Of a stretch of 64,000 nt of DNA, positions 51,178 to 59,776 are shown in pieces; the stretch's first letter is position 1; each line of letters begins with the position of its first letter. The notes beneath the pieces were generated by a model. The model did no database searches. It saw only the letters and a list, made by a program, of their open reading frames with translations, and was not told the origin of the DNA. The position numbers were made by a program, and so were the translations under genes. Source of the stretch: an uncultured Desulfobacteraceae bacterium (GTDB lineage: Bacteria; Desulfobacterota; Desulfobacteria; Desulfobacterales; UBA2174); contig CALJLV010000189.1 in NCBI GenBank assembly GCA_937982505.1, positions 1 through 64,000 on the forward strand, given 5' to 3'.

Positions 51178-52530
51178 ATGATATCGGATTGTACCACTGA
51201 CAGCCGAACCGGCAAAAAGCCCTCCTTCAGCATCACCACCCTGGGCTGCAAGGTCAACCAGTACGAAACCGAAGCCCTGTCCCGGGGCCTGGAAACCGCC
51301 GGGTGGCAACGCACGGACCGCGCCCCGGCCGATCTGGTGATCGTCAATACCTGCACCGTCACAGCCCGGGCGGCCCGCCAGAGCCTGCAAACGGTGCGCC
51401 AGGCGCTGCGCCGCCACCCCGGAGCACGGGTCGTGGTGACCGGCTGTGACGCCCAGATCGATCCCCGGCGCCTGGCGGCCATCCCAGGCGTCCATCTGGT
51501 GGTGGGCCACGCCGACAAGGGGCGGATCCCCGATCTGATAACCGATGAACGTCAGTCCCGCAGCGAGGCGGCCGCCATTGTCGTCCGGCCCCTGGAGCGT
51601 GGACTGCCCCTCTCCGCTCCGCCCGACGGCGTCCATGGCGGGCGCACCCGCCCCTTTCTCAAGATTCAGGACGGCTGCGAGGCCTACTGCACCTACTGCA
51701 TCGTGCCCTACACCCGGGGACCGAGCCGCAGCCTGCCCGTCGACCAGGCCCTGGCGCGCATCGCGGATCTTGGTCGGGCCGGCTACCACGAAGTGGTGCT
51801 CACCGGCATCCACCTGGGCCGCTACGGCCGCGATCTGGCCCCGCCCCAGTCCCTGGCCGCCCTGCTGGGATGCATCGATGCCGCCGCGGCCATCGGCCGG
51901 GTGCGCCTGAGCAGTATCGAACCGCTGGAATTCGAGCCGCAGCTGATGTCGGTGCTGGCCGCTTCGACCCGCATCTGCCCCCATTTCCATATTCCCTTGC
52001 AAAGCGGTGACGACGACATCCTCAGGCGGATGGGCCGGCCTTACCGCGCGGGCCAGGTGCGCCACCTGGTGGCCGACCTGATCCGCATCCGGCCCCGGAC
52101 GGCCATCGGCATGGACGTGCTGGTGGGGTTCCCCGGCGAATCCCGGGAAGCCTTCGCGGCCACCTGCCGTCTCATCGAGGATCTTCCACTGGCCTATCTG
52201 CACGTCTTTCCCTTCTCCCCGCGCACCGGGACCCCGGCGGCCGCCATGCCCGACCAGGTCCCGGCGGCGCTGGTCAAGGCCCGCTGCGCCGTGCTGCGCC
52301 GCCTGGGCCGGGACAAGCGCCGCGCTTTTTACCAGCGTTTCGTGGGACAGCGATTCACGGCTCAGGTGGAAGGCCGCCGGGACCCCTCCAGCGGACGGCT
52401 CAAGGCGGTGACCGACAACTACCTGCCCGTCTGCCTTCAGGGGTCCGACGCGCTGATGCACCGCCTGGTGCATCTGCGTGTCGACGGGGTGGACGGCCAA
52501 GGGCGGATTCGGGGTCGCCTCATCGATTGA
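51178..52530 (+). CDS. mtaB: tRNA (N6-threonylcarbamoyladenosine-C2) methylthiotransferase MtaB
   Basis: A 450-residue radical-SAM methylthiotransferase that makes ms2t6A in tRNA. The N-terminal UPF0004 domain begins TTLGCKVNQYETEAL with the first Cys of its auxiliary cluster; VNTCTVT and VTGCDAQ provide the other two. The radical-SAM motif is CEAYCTYCIVPYTRG near residue 165. A TRAM-like domain ends the protein. LGCKVNQYE and the length fit MtaB rather than MiaB or RimO. It is the third gene after the NIL-ferredoxin and mnmA. Confidence 0.93.
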   Translation: MISDCTTDSRTGKKPSFSITTLGCKVNQYETEALSRGLETAGWQRTDRAPADLVIVNTCTVTARAARQSLQTVRQALRRHPGARVVVTGCDAQIDPRRLAAIPGVHLVVGHADKGRIPDLITDERQSRSEAAAIVVRPLERGLPLSAPPDGVHGGRTRPFLKIQDGCEAYCTYCIVPYTRGPSRSLPVDQALARIADLGRAGYHEVVLTGIHLGRYGRDLAPPQSLAALLGCIDAAAAIGRVRLSSIEPLEFEPQLMSVLAASTRICPHFHIPLQSGDDDILRRMGRPYRAGQVRHLVADLIRIRPRTAIGMDVLVGFPGESREAFAATCRLIEDLPLAYLHVFPFSPRTGTPAAAMPDQVPAALVKARCAVLRRLGRDKRRAFYQRFVGQRFTAQVEGRRDPSSGRLKAVTDNYLPVCLQGSDALMHRLVHLRVDGVDGQGRIRGRLID

Positions 52531-52655
52531 CACCGCGCGGTGCGGGGCCTATAGTCACTGTTCACCCGATGAAAGCTAAGTCGCGAGAAACACGATAGGA
52601 TTTAAATTGACTGCATCTATTGGGAATAACTACTGATTATTTCCGGTCAGGATCC

Positions 52656-53468
52656 ATGGCCAAGCCAGCCCACTTTCTCATCCGCCCCTCCCCCCACGAG
52701 AGCCGGTCATGGATCGATATCGGCATTTACCTCCTCCTCATGGCTTCTTTGGCCTGGATTCTGGTCCGCGGCAGCCTGAATCTCGGCTACCACTGGCACT
52801 GGTACCGGGTGCCGGCCTACCTGGTGGACGCCCGGGGGGCGGCAGCCATCCCCGGACCGCTGCTCAAGGGGCTGGCGGTCACCTTGCAGATATCGGCCCT
52901 GAGCCTGGTGCTGGCCTTTGCCATCGGCCTGGTCACCGCCCTGTTGCGCCTTTCCGCGTCGTTTCTGGGCCAGTGGCTGGCCCGCGCCTATCTCGAAACG
53001 GTGCGCAACACCCCGCTGCTGGTGCAGCTTTTCTTCATCTACTTCGTGGCCGCCCCGGTGCTCGGAATCGAGGCCCTGGCCTCGGCCGTGCTGGCCCTGA
53101 GTCTTTTCGAAGGGGCCTACGCCTCGGAAATCTTCCGCTCGGGGATTGTCTCCATCCACCGCGGCCAATGGGAGGCGGCGCGCAGTCTGGGGCTGTCCAC
53201 CTGGCGCATCTACCGCCACGTGATCCTTCCTCAGGCCCTGCGCCGCATCCTGCCGCCGCTGACCGGCCAGGGAATCTCCCTGATCAAGGATTCGGCCCTG
53301 GTGAGCACCATCGCCATCTACGACCTGACCATGCAGGGCCGCGCCATCATCAGCGAAACCTACCTGGTCTTCGAGATCTGGTTCACCGTGGCGGCCATCT
53401 ACCTGGCCTTGACCTTCAGCCTGTCGCTGCTGGTGCGGCGCCTGGAAACCTGGATTCGCATCGCCTGA
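52656..53468 (+). CDS. Polar amino acid ABC transporter permease (first)
   Basis: A 270-residue permease starting at ATG 52656; a TTG-initiated frame from 52620 is less likely. It has several transmembrane helices and the HisM/GlnP-type EAA loop (EAARSLGLSTWRIYRHVILPQALRRILPPL near residue 190, quoted as GLSTWRIYRHVILPQALR). LETVRNTPLLVQLFFIYF near residue 110 is typical of the family. It is followed by a binding protein and a second permease on the same strand. The upstream gap contains an A/T-rich stretch with a TTGACT at 52607 that might be a -35 box. Confidence 0.92.
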   Translation: MAKPAHFLIRPSPHESRSWIDIGIYLLLMASLAWILVRGSLNLGYHWHWYRVPAYLVDARGAAAIPGPLLKGLAVTLQISALSLVLAFAIGLVTALLRLSASFLGQWLARAYLETVRNTPLLVQLFFIYFVAAPVLGIEALASAVLALSLFEGAYASEIFRSGIVSIHRGQWEAARSLGLSTWRIYRHVILPQALRRILPPLTGQGISLIKDSALVSTIAIYDLTMQGRAIISETYLVFEIWFTVAAIYLALTFSLSLLVRRLETWIRIA

Positions 53469-53539
53469 GCCCCGGCATTCCCGGGCCGGCCGCCGGGGCC
53501 GTCGAAAACCGAAACCGAAACGCATCAAAGGAGGCTGTC

Positions 53540-54370
53540 ATGATCGGCAAGCGTGGTTGGAGCGCAGTGATGGCAATCGCTTTGTTTCTCTGCCTGGCCG
53601 GCGGGGCCGGGGCCGGCGAGCTGCAGCAGAAGCTGGCCGCCGAAAGCACCCTGGAGGCCATCATGGCCCGCGGCACCCTCAAGGTGGGCATGGACACCTT
53701 CGTCCCCTGGGCCATGAAGGACAAGAGCGGCCGGCTCATCGGCTTCGAGATCGATGTGGCCACCCGTCTGGCCGAGGACATGGGCGTGAAGGTGGAATTC
53801 GTCCCCACCCAGTGGGACGGGATCATCTCGGCTTTGCAGACCGGCAAGTTTGACGTGATCATCGGCGGGATGGGAATCGTGCCCAAACGCAACCTCAAGG
53901 TAAACTTCACCGAACCCTACGACCATACCGGCATGAGCCTGGTGGCCCACCGGGAACTGGCCAAGGGGTTCGCCTCGCTGGAGGATTTCAACCGGCCCGA
54001 GGTCACCCTGGCGGTCAAAATCGGGGCCACCCCGGTCATGGCGGCCCAGAAGCACATGCCCCGTGCCCAGCTCAAGCAGTTTAACGCCGAAGCCCAGGTC
54101 TACCAGGAGCTGCTCAACGGCCGGGTCCACGCCGTGGTAGGATCGGCTCCGACACCGGCCTTTTACGCCCTGCGCTATCCGGACAAGCTCTTCCTGCCCG
54201 TGGAAGGCACCTTCACCCGTGAGCCCATCGGGTTTGCCCTGCGCAAGGGAGACGTGGATACGCTGAACTTCTTCAACAACTGGATCCGGGTGGTCGCCGC
54301 GGAAGGGTGGCTCCAGGAACGCAAGCGCTACTGGTTCGAGACCCAGGAATGGGCCGATCTGGTCAAGTAG
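53540..54370 (+). CDS. Polar amino acid ABC transporter substrate-binding protein
   Basis: A 276-residue periplasmic protein with AAAGGAGG before the ATG and a Sec signal peptide ending near AGAGAGE. The type II binding fold is clear: GTLKVGMDTFVPWAMKDKSGRLIGFEIDVA near residue 45 (quoted in part as GFEIDVATRLAED), QWDGIISALQTGKFDVIIGG near residue 95 and the acid/Arg ligand sites of the Lys/Arg/Gln-binding class. The ligand is likely a polar amino acid but the exact one is unclear. Confidence 0.93.
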   Translation: MIGKRGWSAVMAIALFLCLAGGAGAGELQQKLAAESTLEAIMARGTLKVGMDTFVPWAMKDKSGRLIGFEIDVATRLAEDMGVKVEFVPTQWDGIISALQTGKFDVIIGGMGIVPKRNLKVNFTEPYDHTGMSLVAHRELAKGFASLEDFNRPEVTLAVKIGATPVMAAQKHMPRAQLKQFNAEAQVYQELLNGRVHAVVGSAPTPAFYALRYPDKLFLPVEGTFTREPIGFALRKGDVDTLNFFNNWIRVVAAEGWLQERKRYWFETQEWADLVK

Positions 54371-54451
54371 AAACCGTCGGGCCCTCGCCGCCCCGGGCCC
54401 CTCCGGCCCGACGGCGAAGGCCGGCGATCCCAACCGGAAAACGAGTCTTTC

Positions 54452-55333
54452 TTGACCTTCACCAAACCCCGCATCGGCGCCCTGGACCTGGCCATCGGCG
54501 CCTTGCTGGTTCTGGCCGCCGGGTACGTGGTCTACCGGGTGCGGATCCAGCTCAACTACCATTGGGAATGGTCCGCCCTGCCCCAGTTCATCGTGCGCTT
54601 CGATGAGGCCAGCGGCCGCTGGGTCCCCAACTACCTGCTCAAGGGGCTCTTGACCACCATTCGCCTCAGTATCTGGGTCACGCTGCTGGCCCTGGTCCTG
54701 GGGACCCTGGCCGGCCTGGCCCAGGTGAGCCGCCGCCTGCTCTACCGGCTTTTGGGGCGCACCTATGTCGAACTGGTGCGCAACCTGCCGCCGTTGGTGC
54801 TGATCTTCATCTTCTACTACTTTCTCAGCGACCAGATCATGCCCCTGCTGCGGGTGGACCGCCTCATGGACTGCTGCCCGGGGGCCACCCGGAGCATGAT
54901 GACCCTGCTGCTGGCCCCTCCCGAGCAGTTCGCCAATTTCTGCTCGGCCCTGGTGACACTGGCCCTTTTCGAGGGGGCCTACATCGCCGAGATCGTGCGC
55001 GGCGGGATCGAGTCCGTCGAAAAGGGCCAGTGGGAAGCCTCGGCGGCCCTGGGCTTTTCCCGGGTCCAGCGGATGCGCTACATCCTTCTACCCCAGGCCC
55101 TGCGCCGGATCCTGCCGCCCCTGGCGGGCCAATTCATCTCGACGATCAAGGATTCGGCCATCGTGTCGGTGATCTCGATCCAGGAGCTGACCTTCCAGGG
55201 CATGGACCTGATGGCCTCGACCTACCTGAACTTCGAGATCTGGATTACCGTGGCCCTCTTCTATCTCTGCTTGACCCTGCCCTGTTCGCTGGGCGTGGCG
55301 CGCCTGGAGCGCGCCCTGGCCCGGCGTTCCTGA
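54452..55333 (+). CDS. Polar amino acid ABC transporter permease (second)
   Basis: A 293-residue permease, apparently with a TTG start at 54452. Its EAA-like loop (EASAALGFSRVQRMRYILLPQALR) and the NLPPLVLIFIFYYFLSD region match the HisM-type family. It carries an extra ~35-residue extracytoplasmic loop (around residues 135-170, with CCPGATRSMMTLL) between helices, as in some glutamate/aspartate permeases. No ATP-binding gene follows. The next gene, a nitrilase, is convergent 9 bp later. Confidence 0.9.
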   Translation: MTFTKPRIGALDLAIGALLVLAAGYVVYRVRIQLNYHWEWSALPQFIVRFDEASGRWVPNYLLKGLLTTIRLSIWVTLLALVLGTLAGLAQVSRRLLYRLLGRTYVELVRNLPPLVLIFIFYYFLSDQIMPLLRVDRLMDCCPGATRSMMTLLLAPPEQFANFCSALVTLALFEGAYIAEIVRGGIESVEKGQWEASAALGFSRVQRMRYILLPQALRRILPPLAGQFISTIKDSAIVSVISIQELTFQGMDLMASTYLNFEIWITVALFYLCLTLPCSLGVARLERALARRS

Positions 55334-55342
55334 AAACGCCCA

Positions 55343-56167
55343 TCAGCGCGGGAACAGATCGGTGCGCCGGTGCGCCAGAGCGGGCAGCTTCCGGCGCACG
55401 GCCGCCAGGCGCGCCAGATCCACCTCGGCGGCCACCAGTCCCGGGGCTTCGCCCGCCGCGCCCAAGAGAACCCCGAAGGGGTCGAAAACCGCGCTGCAGC
55501 CGGCAAAGGGCGCCCCTGCCAGGTCGCAGCCGGCCACGTAGCAGGTGTTCTCGATGGCCCGGGCCCTCAGCAGGGTCAGCCAGTGGGTCTCCTTCATCGG
55601 CCCCGCATACCAGGCCGAGGGGACCACGATCAGCTCGGCGCCCTGGCCGGCCAGATGGCGGAACAGTTCGGGAAAGCGCAGATCATAGCAGATGGCCAGT
55701 CCCAGGCGCACCCCGGCAACGGGCACCACCGGCGGCGCAAGGCGCCCGGGGGCCATGATCCGCGGTTCGTTCAGGTTCAGCGCATCGAAAAGATGCAGCT
55801 TGCGGTAGTCGGCCAGGATCTGTCCCCGCGGCGACACCACCCGGGCCGTGTTGTAGGCGCGTTCAGGGTCCGGTCCCGGCTCCCAGATCCCGCAGATGAT
55901 AAAAAGACTGGTGTCTCTGGCCAGGGACGCCAGGCCTCGGCCGAAGGCGCCCTGGTCCCGGGCCGCCATGAGCGCCGGCGGACGGTCCCGCCCGGGCAGC
56001 CCCATGTACATTTCGGGCAGCACCATCAGGTGCGCCCCGCCATCGGCGGCCTGGCGGGCCAGGCGGGCGGCCTGGTCCAGATTGGCGGCCGGATCGGCGG
56101 TGGTTTCCACCTGGGCCAGAACGATCTTCAGGACAGTCTTCACGGGGTTGGGACTCCCTTCGGCCAT
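55343..56167 (-). CDS. Carbon-nitrogen hydrolase (nitrilase/omega-amidase type)
   Basis: A 274-residue hydrolase with the Glu-Lys-Cys triad: Glu in MVLPEMYM near residue 55, Lys in YRKLHLFD near residue 125 and Cys in GLAICYDLRFPELFR near residue 165. It resembles Nit2-type omega-amidases. The ATG at 56167 is used here; a GTG at 56143, preceded by GGGAG, is an equally possible start and would shorten the protein by 8 residues. It is convergent with the amino-acid permease gene and divergent from the MerR gene. Confidence 0.9.
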   Translation of the reverse strand: MAEGSPNPVKTVLKIVLAQVETTADPAANLDQAARLARQAADGGAHLMVLPEMYMGLPGRDRPPALMAARDQGAFGRGLASLARDTSLFIICGIWEPGPDPERAYNTARVVSPRGQILADYRKLHLFDALNLNEPRIMAPGRLAPPVVPVAGVRLGLAICYDLRFPELFRHLAGQGAELIVVPSAWYAGPMKETHWLTLLRARAIENTCYVAGCDLAGAPFAGCSAVFDPFGVLLGAAGEAPGLVAAEVDLARLAAVRRKLPALAHRRTDLFPR

Positions 56168-56278
56168 GGATGGGGGTGGCGGTTTGGACGCGCAGGGATT
56201 CTTACCCCAAAGCCGCCAGGGGCGCAAATGGGCGGCCGCCCTTCTGGGCTTGACCCGGCCCGGATTTGGTGCTTAACA

Positions 56279-56294
56279 TTGACGTTAACGTAAA
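56279..56294. promoter_or_regulatory. Palindromic operator for the MerR-family regulator
   Basis: TTGACGTTAACGTAAA is an almost perfect 16-bp palindrome (core ACGTTAACGT) 19 bp before the MerR-type start. It resembles the operators of LiuR-type MerR regulators of acyl-CoA catabolism, so the gene probably regulates itself and the acyl-CoA dehydrogenase operon. Confidence 0.75.
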
Positions 56295-56312
56295 CTCTTT
56301 CCGGAGCGCCCC

Positions 56313-56720
56313 TTGGCCCGCACCGCCTCTTCCAGCGAGTCGTTCAGCATCTCCGACCTGGCGGCCGAGTTCGACGTCAGCCCCCGCACCATCCGCTTTT
56401 ACGAGGAAAAGGGGCTGCTGTCCCCGGCCCGCACCAAGGGCAACCAGCGGATCTACAACCGCCGCGACCGGTCCCGGCTGCGGCTGATCCTGCGCGGCAG
56501 GCGCTTCGGGTACCGCCTGGAAGAGATCGCCGACATGATCGGCCTGGACGAGGTCGATCTGGACGAGGCCGAACAGATCCGCCAGAGCCTGGCCTACGGA
56601 GGCCGCAAGCTGGCCGAAATCCGCTCCCGCATCGAAGAGTTGACCCTTCTGGAAAAGGATCTTCAGGCCACCGCCGCCAAGCTGCGCCGGCGCCTGGAGG
56701 CACTGGAAAAGCCACCTTGA
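56313..56720 (+). CDS. MerR-family transcriptional regulator (LiuR-like)
   Basis: A 135-residue regulator with a TTG start preceded by CCGGAG. The N-terminal winged helix (FSISDLAAEFDVSPRTIRFYEEKGLLSPAR, residues 11-40, quoted in part as SPRTIRFYEEKGLLSPAR) is followed by NQRIYNRRDRSRLRLI, a dimerisation coiled coil and no metal-binding cysteines. MerR proteins next to acyl-CoA dehydrogenases regulate branched-chain or fatty-acid catabolism. It precedes the acyl-CoA dehydrogenase by 72 bp and has a palindrome in its promoter region. Confidence 0.9.
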   Translation: MARTASSSESFSISDLAAEFDVSPRTIRFYEEKGLLSPARTKGNQRIYNRRDRSRLRLILRGRRFGYRLEEIADMIGLDEVDLDEAEQIRQSLAYGGRKLAEIRSRIEELTLLEKDLQATAAKLRRRLEALEKPP

Positions 56721-56792
56721 AGGTCACCTCCGGTCCCACCGGGGCCGCCCCGGCGCCCCCTTGCCCGCAACCCCTTCACAGGAGAGGTGCTG

Positions 56793-58037
56793 ATGTTTGA
56801 CTATCTGTTGTCCGAAACGGCCCGGGATCTGATCGCCGAGGTGCGCGACCTGGTGCGCTGGGTGCCGCGCGAGATGATTCTGGCCATGGACCGCGACGAG
56901 ATCCGGTTTCCCCGGGAATTTTTGCGCGAGGCGGGACGGCGCAACCTCATGGGCTGCCGCTACCCGCGACGATGGGGGGGACGCGACCTGGACTGGGTCA
57001 GCACCTGCGCCGTGATGGAGGAGGTGGGCACCCTGGGCTACATTTTCGCCTGCGTCTTCGGGGTGGGGGCGGAGCTGGTCTGCGACGCCATCATCCTGCA
57101 CGGCAGCGACGCGCAGAAAGAAAAGTACGTGGTGCCCCTGCTGCGCGGGGAACTCTTCGCCGCCGAGTGCCTCACCGAACCGCGCGGCGGCAGCGACTTT
57201 TTCGGCACCACCACCGTGGCCCAGGACCGCGGCGATCATTTTGTGCTCAACGGACAAAAGCGCTTCATCGTGGGCGCCGAAGGGGCCGACTTCTTTCTGG
57301 TCTACGCCCGCACCGACGACCAGGCCCCCTCCCACAAGGCGCTGACCTGCTTTATCGTGGACCGCTCGCCCGGCGTGGAAACCGCCTACCGTTACGGGCT
57401 GATGGGCTGTCGCGGGGGCGGGGCCGGCCGCATCGTGTTCCGCGACGTCCGGGTGCCCCGGGAGAACATCGTCGGTACGCTCAACGGGGCCAAGGCGGTC
57501 TTCGACACCATGATGATCCCCGAACGGCTCGGTACGGCGGCCATGACCATCGGCGCGGCGCGGCCGGCCCTGGAGGTGGCCACCGGCTACACCACCCGGC
57601 GCAAGGCTTTCGGCACCACCATCAACCAGTTTCAGGGGGTCAGCTTCCAGGTGGCCGAGGCGGCCATGCTCCTGGACGCGGCCCGTTCCATGATCTACAC
57701 CACCGCCCGGGCCGTGGACACGGGCCAGAACCCGTACCGGGTGCGGCGCATGGTCTCGCAGGCCAAAAAATTCGTCACCGAAGCCTGCCAGCGCGCGGCC
57801 CACAACAGCATGCAGGTGATGGGCGGAATCGGCTACACCGACGTCTTTCCGGTGGAACGGATCGTGCGCGATCTGCGCCTGGCCTCCATCTGGACCGGCA
57901 CCAACGAGGTGATGAGCATGATCACGGCCCACGAATGGTACCGCGAATACGCCGCCCGCAAGGCCGGTCCGCCATCGCGCGACCATGAGGCCGACGCCGC
58001 CTCGGCCGACGCCGCCGACGAAAAAATCTACGTCTAG
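56793..58037 (+). CDS. Acyl-CoA dehydrogenase
   Basis: A 414-residue FAD flavoenzyme that introduces the alpha-beta double bond into acyl-CoA. The ATG at 56793 has GGAGAGG six bases upstream. The signature ECLTEPRGGSDFFGTTT near residue 125, the FVLNGQKRFIVGA strand, RKAFGTTINQFQGVSFQVAEAA near residue 270 and QVMGGIGYTDVFPVERIVRDLR near residue 345 are all typical. The catalytic-base position lies in the final WTGTNEVM region. It is 2 bp upstream of an MBL hydrolase gene. Confidence 0.94.
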   Translation: MFDYLLSETARDLIAEVRDLVRWVPREMILAMDRDEIRFPREFLREAGRRNLMGCRYPRRWGGRDLDWVSTCAVMEEVGTLGYIFACVFGVGAELVCDAIILHGSDAQKEKYVVPLLRGELFAAECLTEPRGGSDFFGTTTVAQDRGDHFVLNGQKRFIVGAEGADFFLVYARTDDQAPSHKALTCFIVDRSPGVETAYRYGLMGCRGGGAGRIVFRDVRVPRENIVGTLNGAKAVFDTMMIPERLGTAAMTIGAARPALEVATGYTTRRKAFGTTINQFQGVSFQVAEAAMLLDAARSMIYTTARAVDTGQNPYRVRRMVSQAKKFVTEACQRAAHNSMQVMGGIGYTDVFPVERIVRDLRLASIWTGTNEVMSMITAHEWYREYAARKAGPPSRDHEADAASADAADEKIYV

Positions 58038-58039
58038 CC

Positions 58040-58915
58040 GTGCACGTCGCCACGCGGGAAACATACGGACCGGTGACGGCCTACAACCTGGGCTTTTCCC
58101 TCCTGGGACCGCCCCTGATGACGGTGCGCTGCTACCGGCTGGGCGACCTGCTCATCGATAGCGGCCAGGCCCACCTGGCCCCGCGGGTCCTGTCCCTGCT
58201 GGCCCCGGCGCCTCCGGCGGCCGTGGTCCTGACCCACCACCACGAGGACCACAGCGGCAACGCGGCCGCCGTCCGGCGGCGCTTCAGGGTCCCGGTCTAC
58301 GGCCATGCCCTGACGGCGGCCAAGATGGGCCGCGGTTTCTCCATCCGCCCCTACCAGCACTACCTCTGGGGACGGGCCCGGCCCCTGAGGATGCTTCCCC
58401 TGCCCGACGGTCTGGAGGCGGCCGGCCGCCGCGTGGTGCCCGTCCATGCCCCGGGCCACAGCAAGGACCACACGGTCTATTTCGTCCCCTCGGAGGGGTG
58501 GCTCTTTTCCGGAGACCTGTTTCTCGGTGAGCGCATCAAGTACTTTCGCGCGGACGAGCAGTTCGGCGAACAGATCCTCTCTTTGAAGCGCATCCTGACG
58601 CTGGATTTCGAGGCCCTCTTTTGCGCCCACCGGCCGGTGCTCCGGGGCGGCCGGACCGCCTTGGCCCGCAAGCTGGGGTTTCTCGAGGCGCTCTACGGCC
58701 GGATCACGGAGCTGCACCGGCGCGGCTATGACGCGCGGGCCATCTGCCGGGCCCTGGATCCGCGCAGCGACCGCCTGGCACGGGCCATGACCCTGGGCAA
58801 CGTCAGCTTTGCCTGCATGGTGAGCGCCGCGCTGCGATCCCTGACGGCCGGCGGCAACGCCCCCGATGCCCGGGAGGCCGTCGGGGACCCTTGCCCGTCC
58901 GGACAGGAACCCTGA
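58040..58915 (+). CDS. MBL-fold metallohydrolase
   Basis: A 291-residue metallo-beta-lactamase-fold protein, GTG start 2 bp after the dehydrogenase stop. The metal motif is THHHEDHSGN near residue 75 (HxHxDH). PVHAPGHSKDHTVYF near residue 140 supplies the next His, SGDLFLG the bridging Asp, and AHRPV the last His. It resembles thioesterase or glyoxalase-II-like members. Coupling to an acyl-CoA dehydrogenase suggests it hydrolyses a thioester intermediate, which is an inference. Confidence 0.88.
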   Translation: MHVATRETYGPVTAYNLGFSLLGPPLMTVRCYRLGDLLIDSGQAHLAPRVLSLLAPAPPAAVVLTHHHEDHSGNAAAVRRRFRVPVYGHALTAAKMGRGFSIRPYQHYLWGRARPLRMLPLPDGLEAAGRRVVPVHAPGHSKDHTVYFVPSEGWLFSGDLFLGERIKYFRADEQFGEQILSLKRILTLDFEALFCAHRPVLRGGRTALARKLGFLEALYGRITELHRRGYDARAICRALDPRSDRLARAMTLGNVSFACMVSAALRSLTAGGNAPDAREAVGDPCPSGQEP

Positions 58916-58922
58916 AGCGCGC

Positions 58923-59684
58923 CTACCGGATCCCCCGCTCGGCGCGGATGGCCTCGTAGGCCTGCTGGATCTCGCGGAACTTTTCCTCGGCAAAACGGGT
59001 GAACTCCTCGGGAAGCCCCTTGCCGGCGATCTTGTCGGGATGAAACTCGCTCACCTTGAGCCGGTACTGGCGCTTGACGGCCTCGTCCGAATCGGTGGGA
59101 TCCACCCCGAGAATGGCGTAGTAGCGGTCGCGCTCCACGTCCTTTTGATAGCGCCCCTTGAAGCGGCGCACCTGCTCGGGGCCGAACCCGAAGATGGCCG
59201 CCGCCTCGTTGATCAGGACCTCCTCGGCGGGCATGATGCGGCCGTCGGCCACCGCCACCCGCAGCAGCATGTCGAGCATCAGGTCGAGCAGCTCCCGGCG
59301 ATGGTGAAAGCGGGCCTGGAACTGGCGCGCGAAATCGCCGAAGGATTCCGGGGCCCCGAGCGCGGTGCGGAAGATGTTCATCCCGATGCGCCGGCTTTCC
59401 GGATCCAGCCGCAGGTCCTCGCGCATGAAGCGCTCCACCGAATCGATTTCGGCCTGGGTCACCGGACCGTCGGACTTGGCCATCTTGGCCAGCATGGAAA
59501 AGGTCGCCACGAAAAAGGTGAACTGATCCGTATCCCCGGCCGACATGGCCCCCGGCCCCTCGATCTGGCCTTGCTGGGTGTTCACATCGAAGGCATGGCC
59601 GAATACCGCCCCGGCAATGGCGCCCAGGGGCCCGCCGATGGCAAAGCCGATGGTTCCCCCCACGATTTTCCCCAACACCCCCAT
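58923..59684 (-). CDS. DjlA-like co-chaperone with TerB and J domains
   Basis: A 253-residue protein. The N-terminus (GVLGKIVGGTIGFAIGGPLGAIAGAVFGHAFD, here cited as GGTIGFAIGGPLGAIAG) is a glycine-rich membrane-inserting segment. A TerB/tellurite-resistance-like domain spans about residues 50-165. The C-terminal J domain (about residues 190-250, RDRYYAILGVDPTDSDEAV) has the essential HPD in SEFHPDKIAG. It would stimulate an Hsp70 ATPase. The adjacent Hsp70-like gene on the same strand is a natural partner. Confidence 0.93.
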   Translation of the reverse strand: MGVLGKIVGGTIGFAIGGPLGAIAGAVFGHAFDVNTQQGQIEGPGAMSAGDTDQFTFFVATFSMLAKMAKSDGPVTQAEIDSVERFMREDLRLDPESRRIGMNIFRTALGAPESFGDFARQFQARFHHRRELLDLMLDMLLRVAVADGRIMPAEEVLINEAAAIFGFGPEQVRRFKGRYQKDVERDRYYAILGVDPTDSDEAVKRQYRLKVSEFHPDKIAGKGLPEEFTRFAEEKFREIQQAYEAIRAERGIR

Positions 59685-59776
59685 TGGACATCCTTTCTGT
59701 GCCCGCCAGCGCGGGTCGTGCCCCGTGAGGCGCCGTCGGATCCGCCCCTGGCGGCGGCTGGCCCCCGCTGGGTCTC

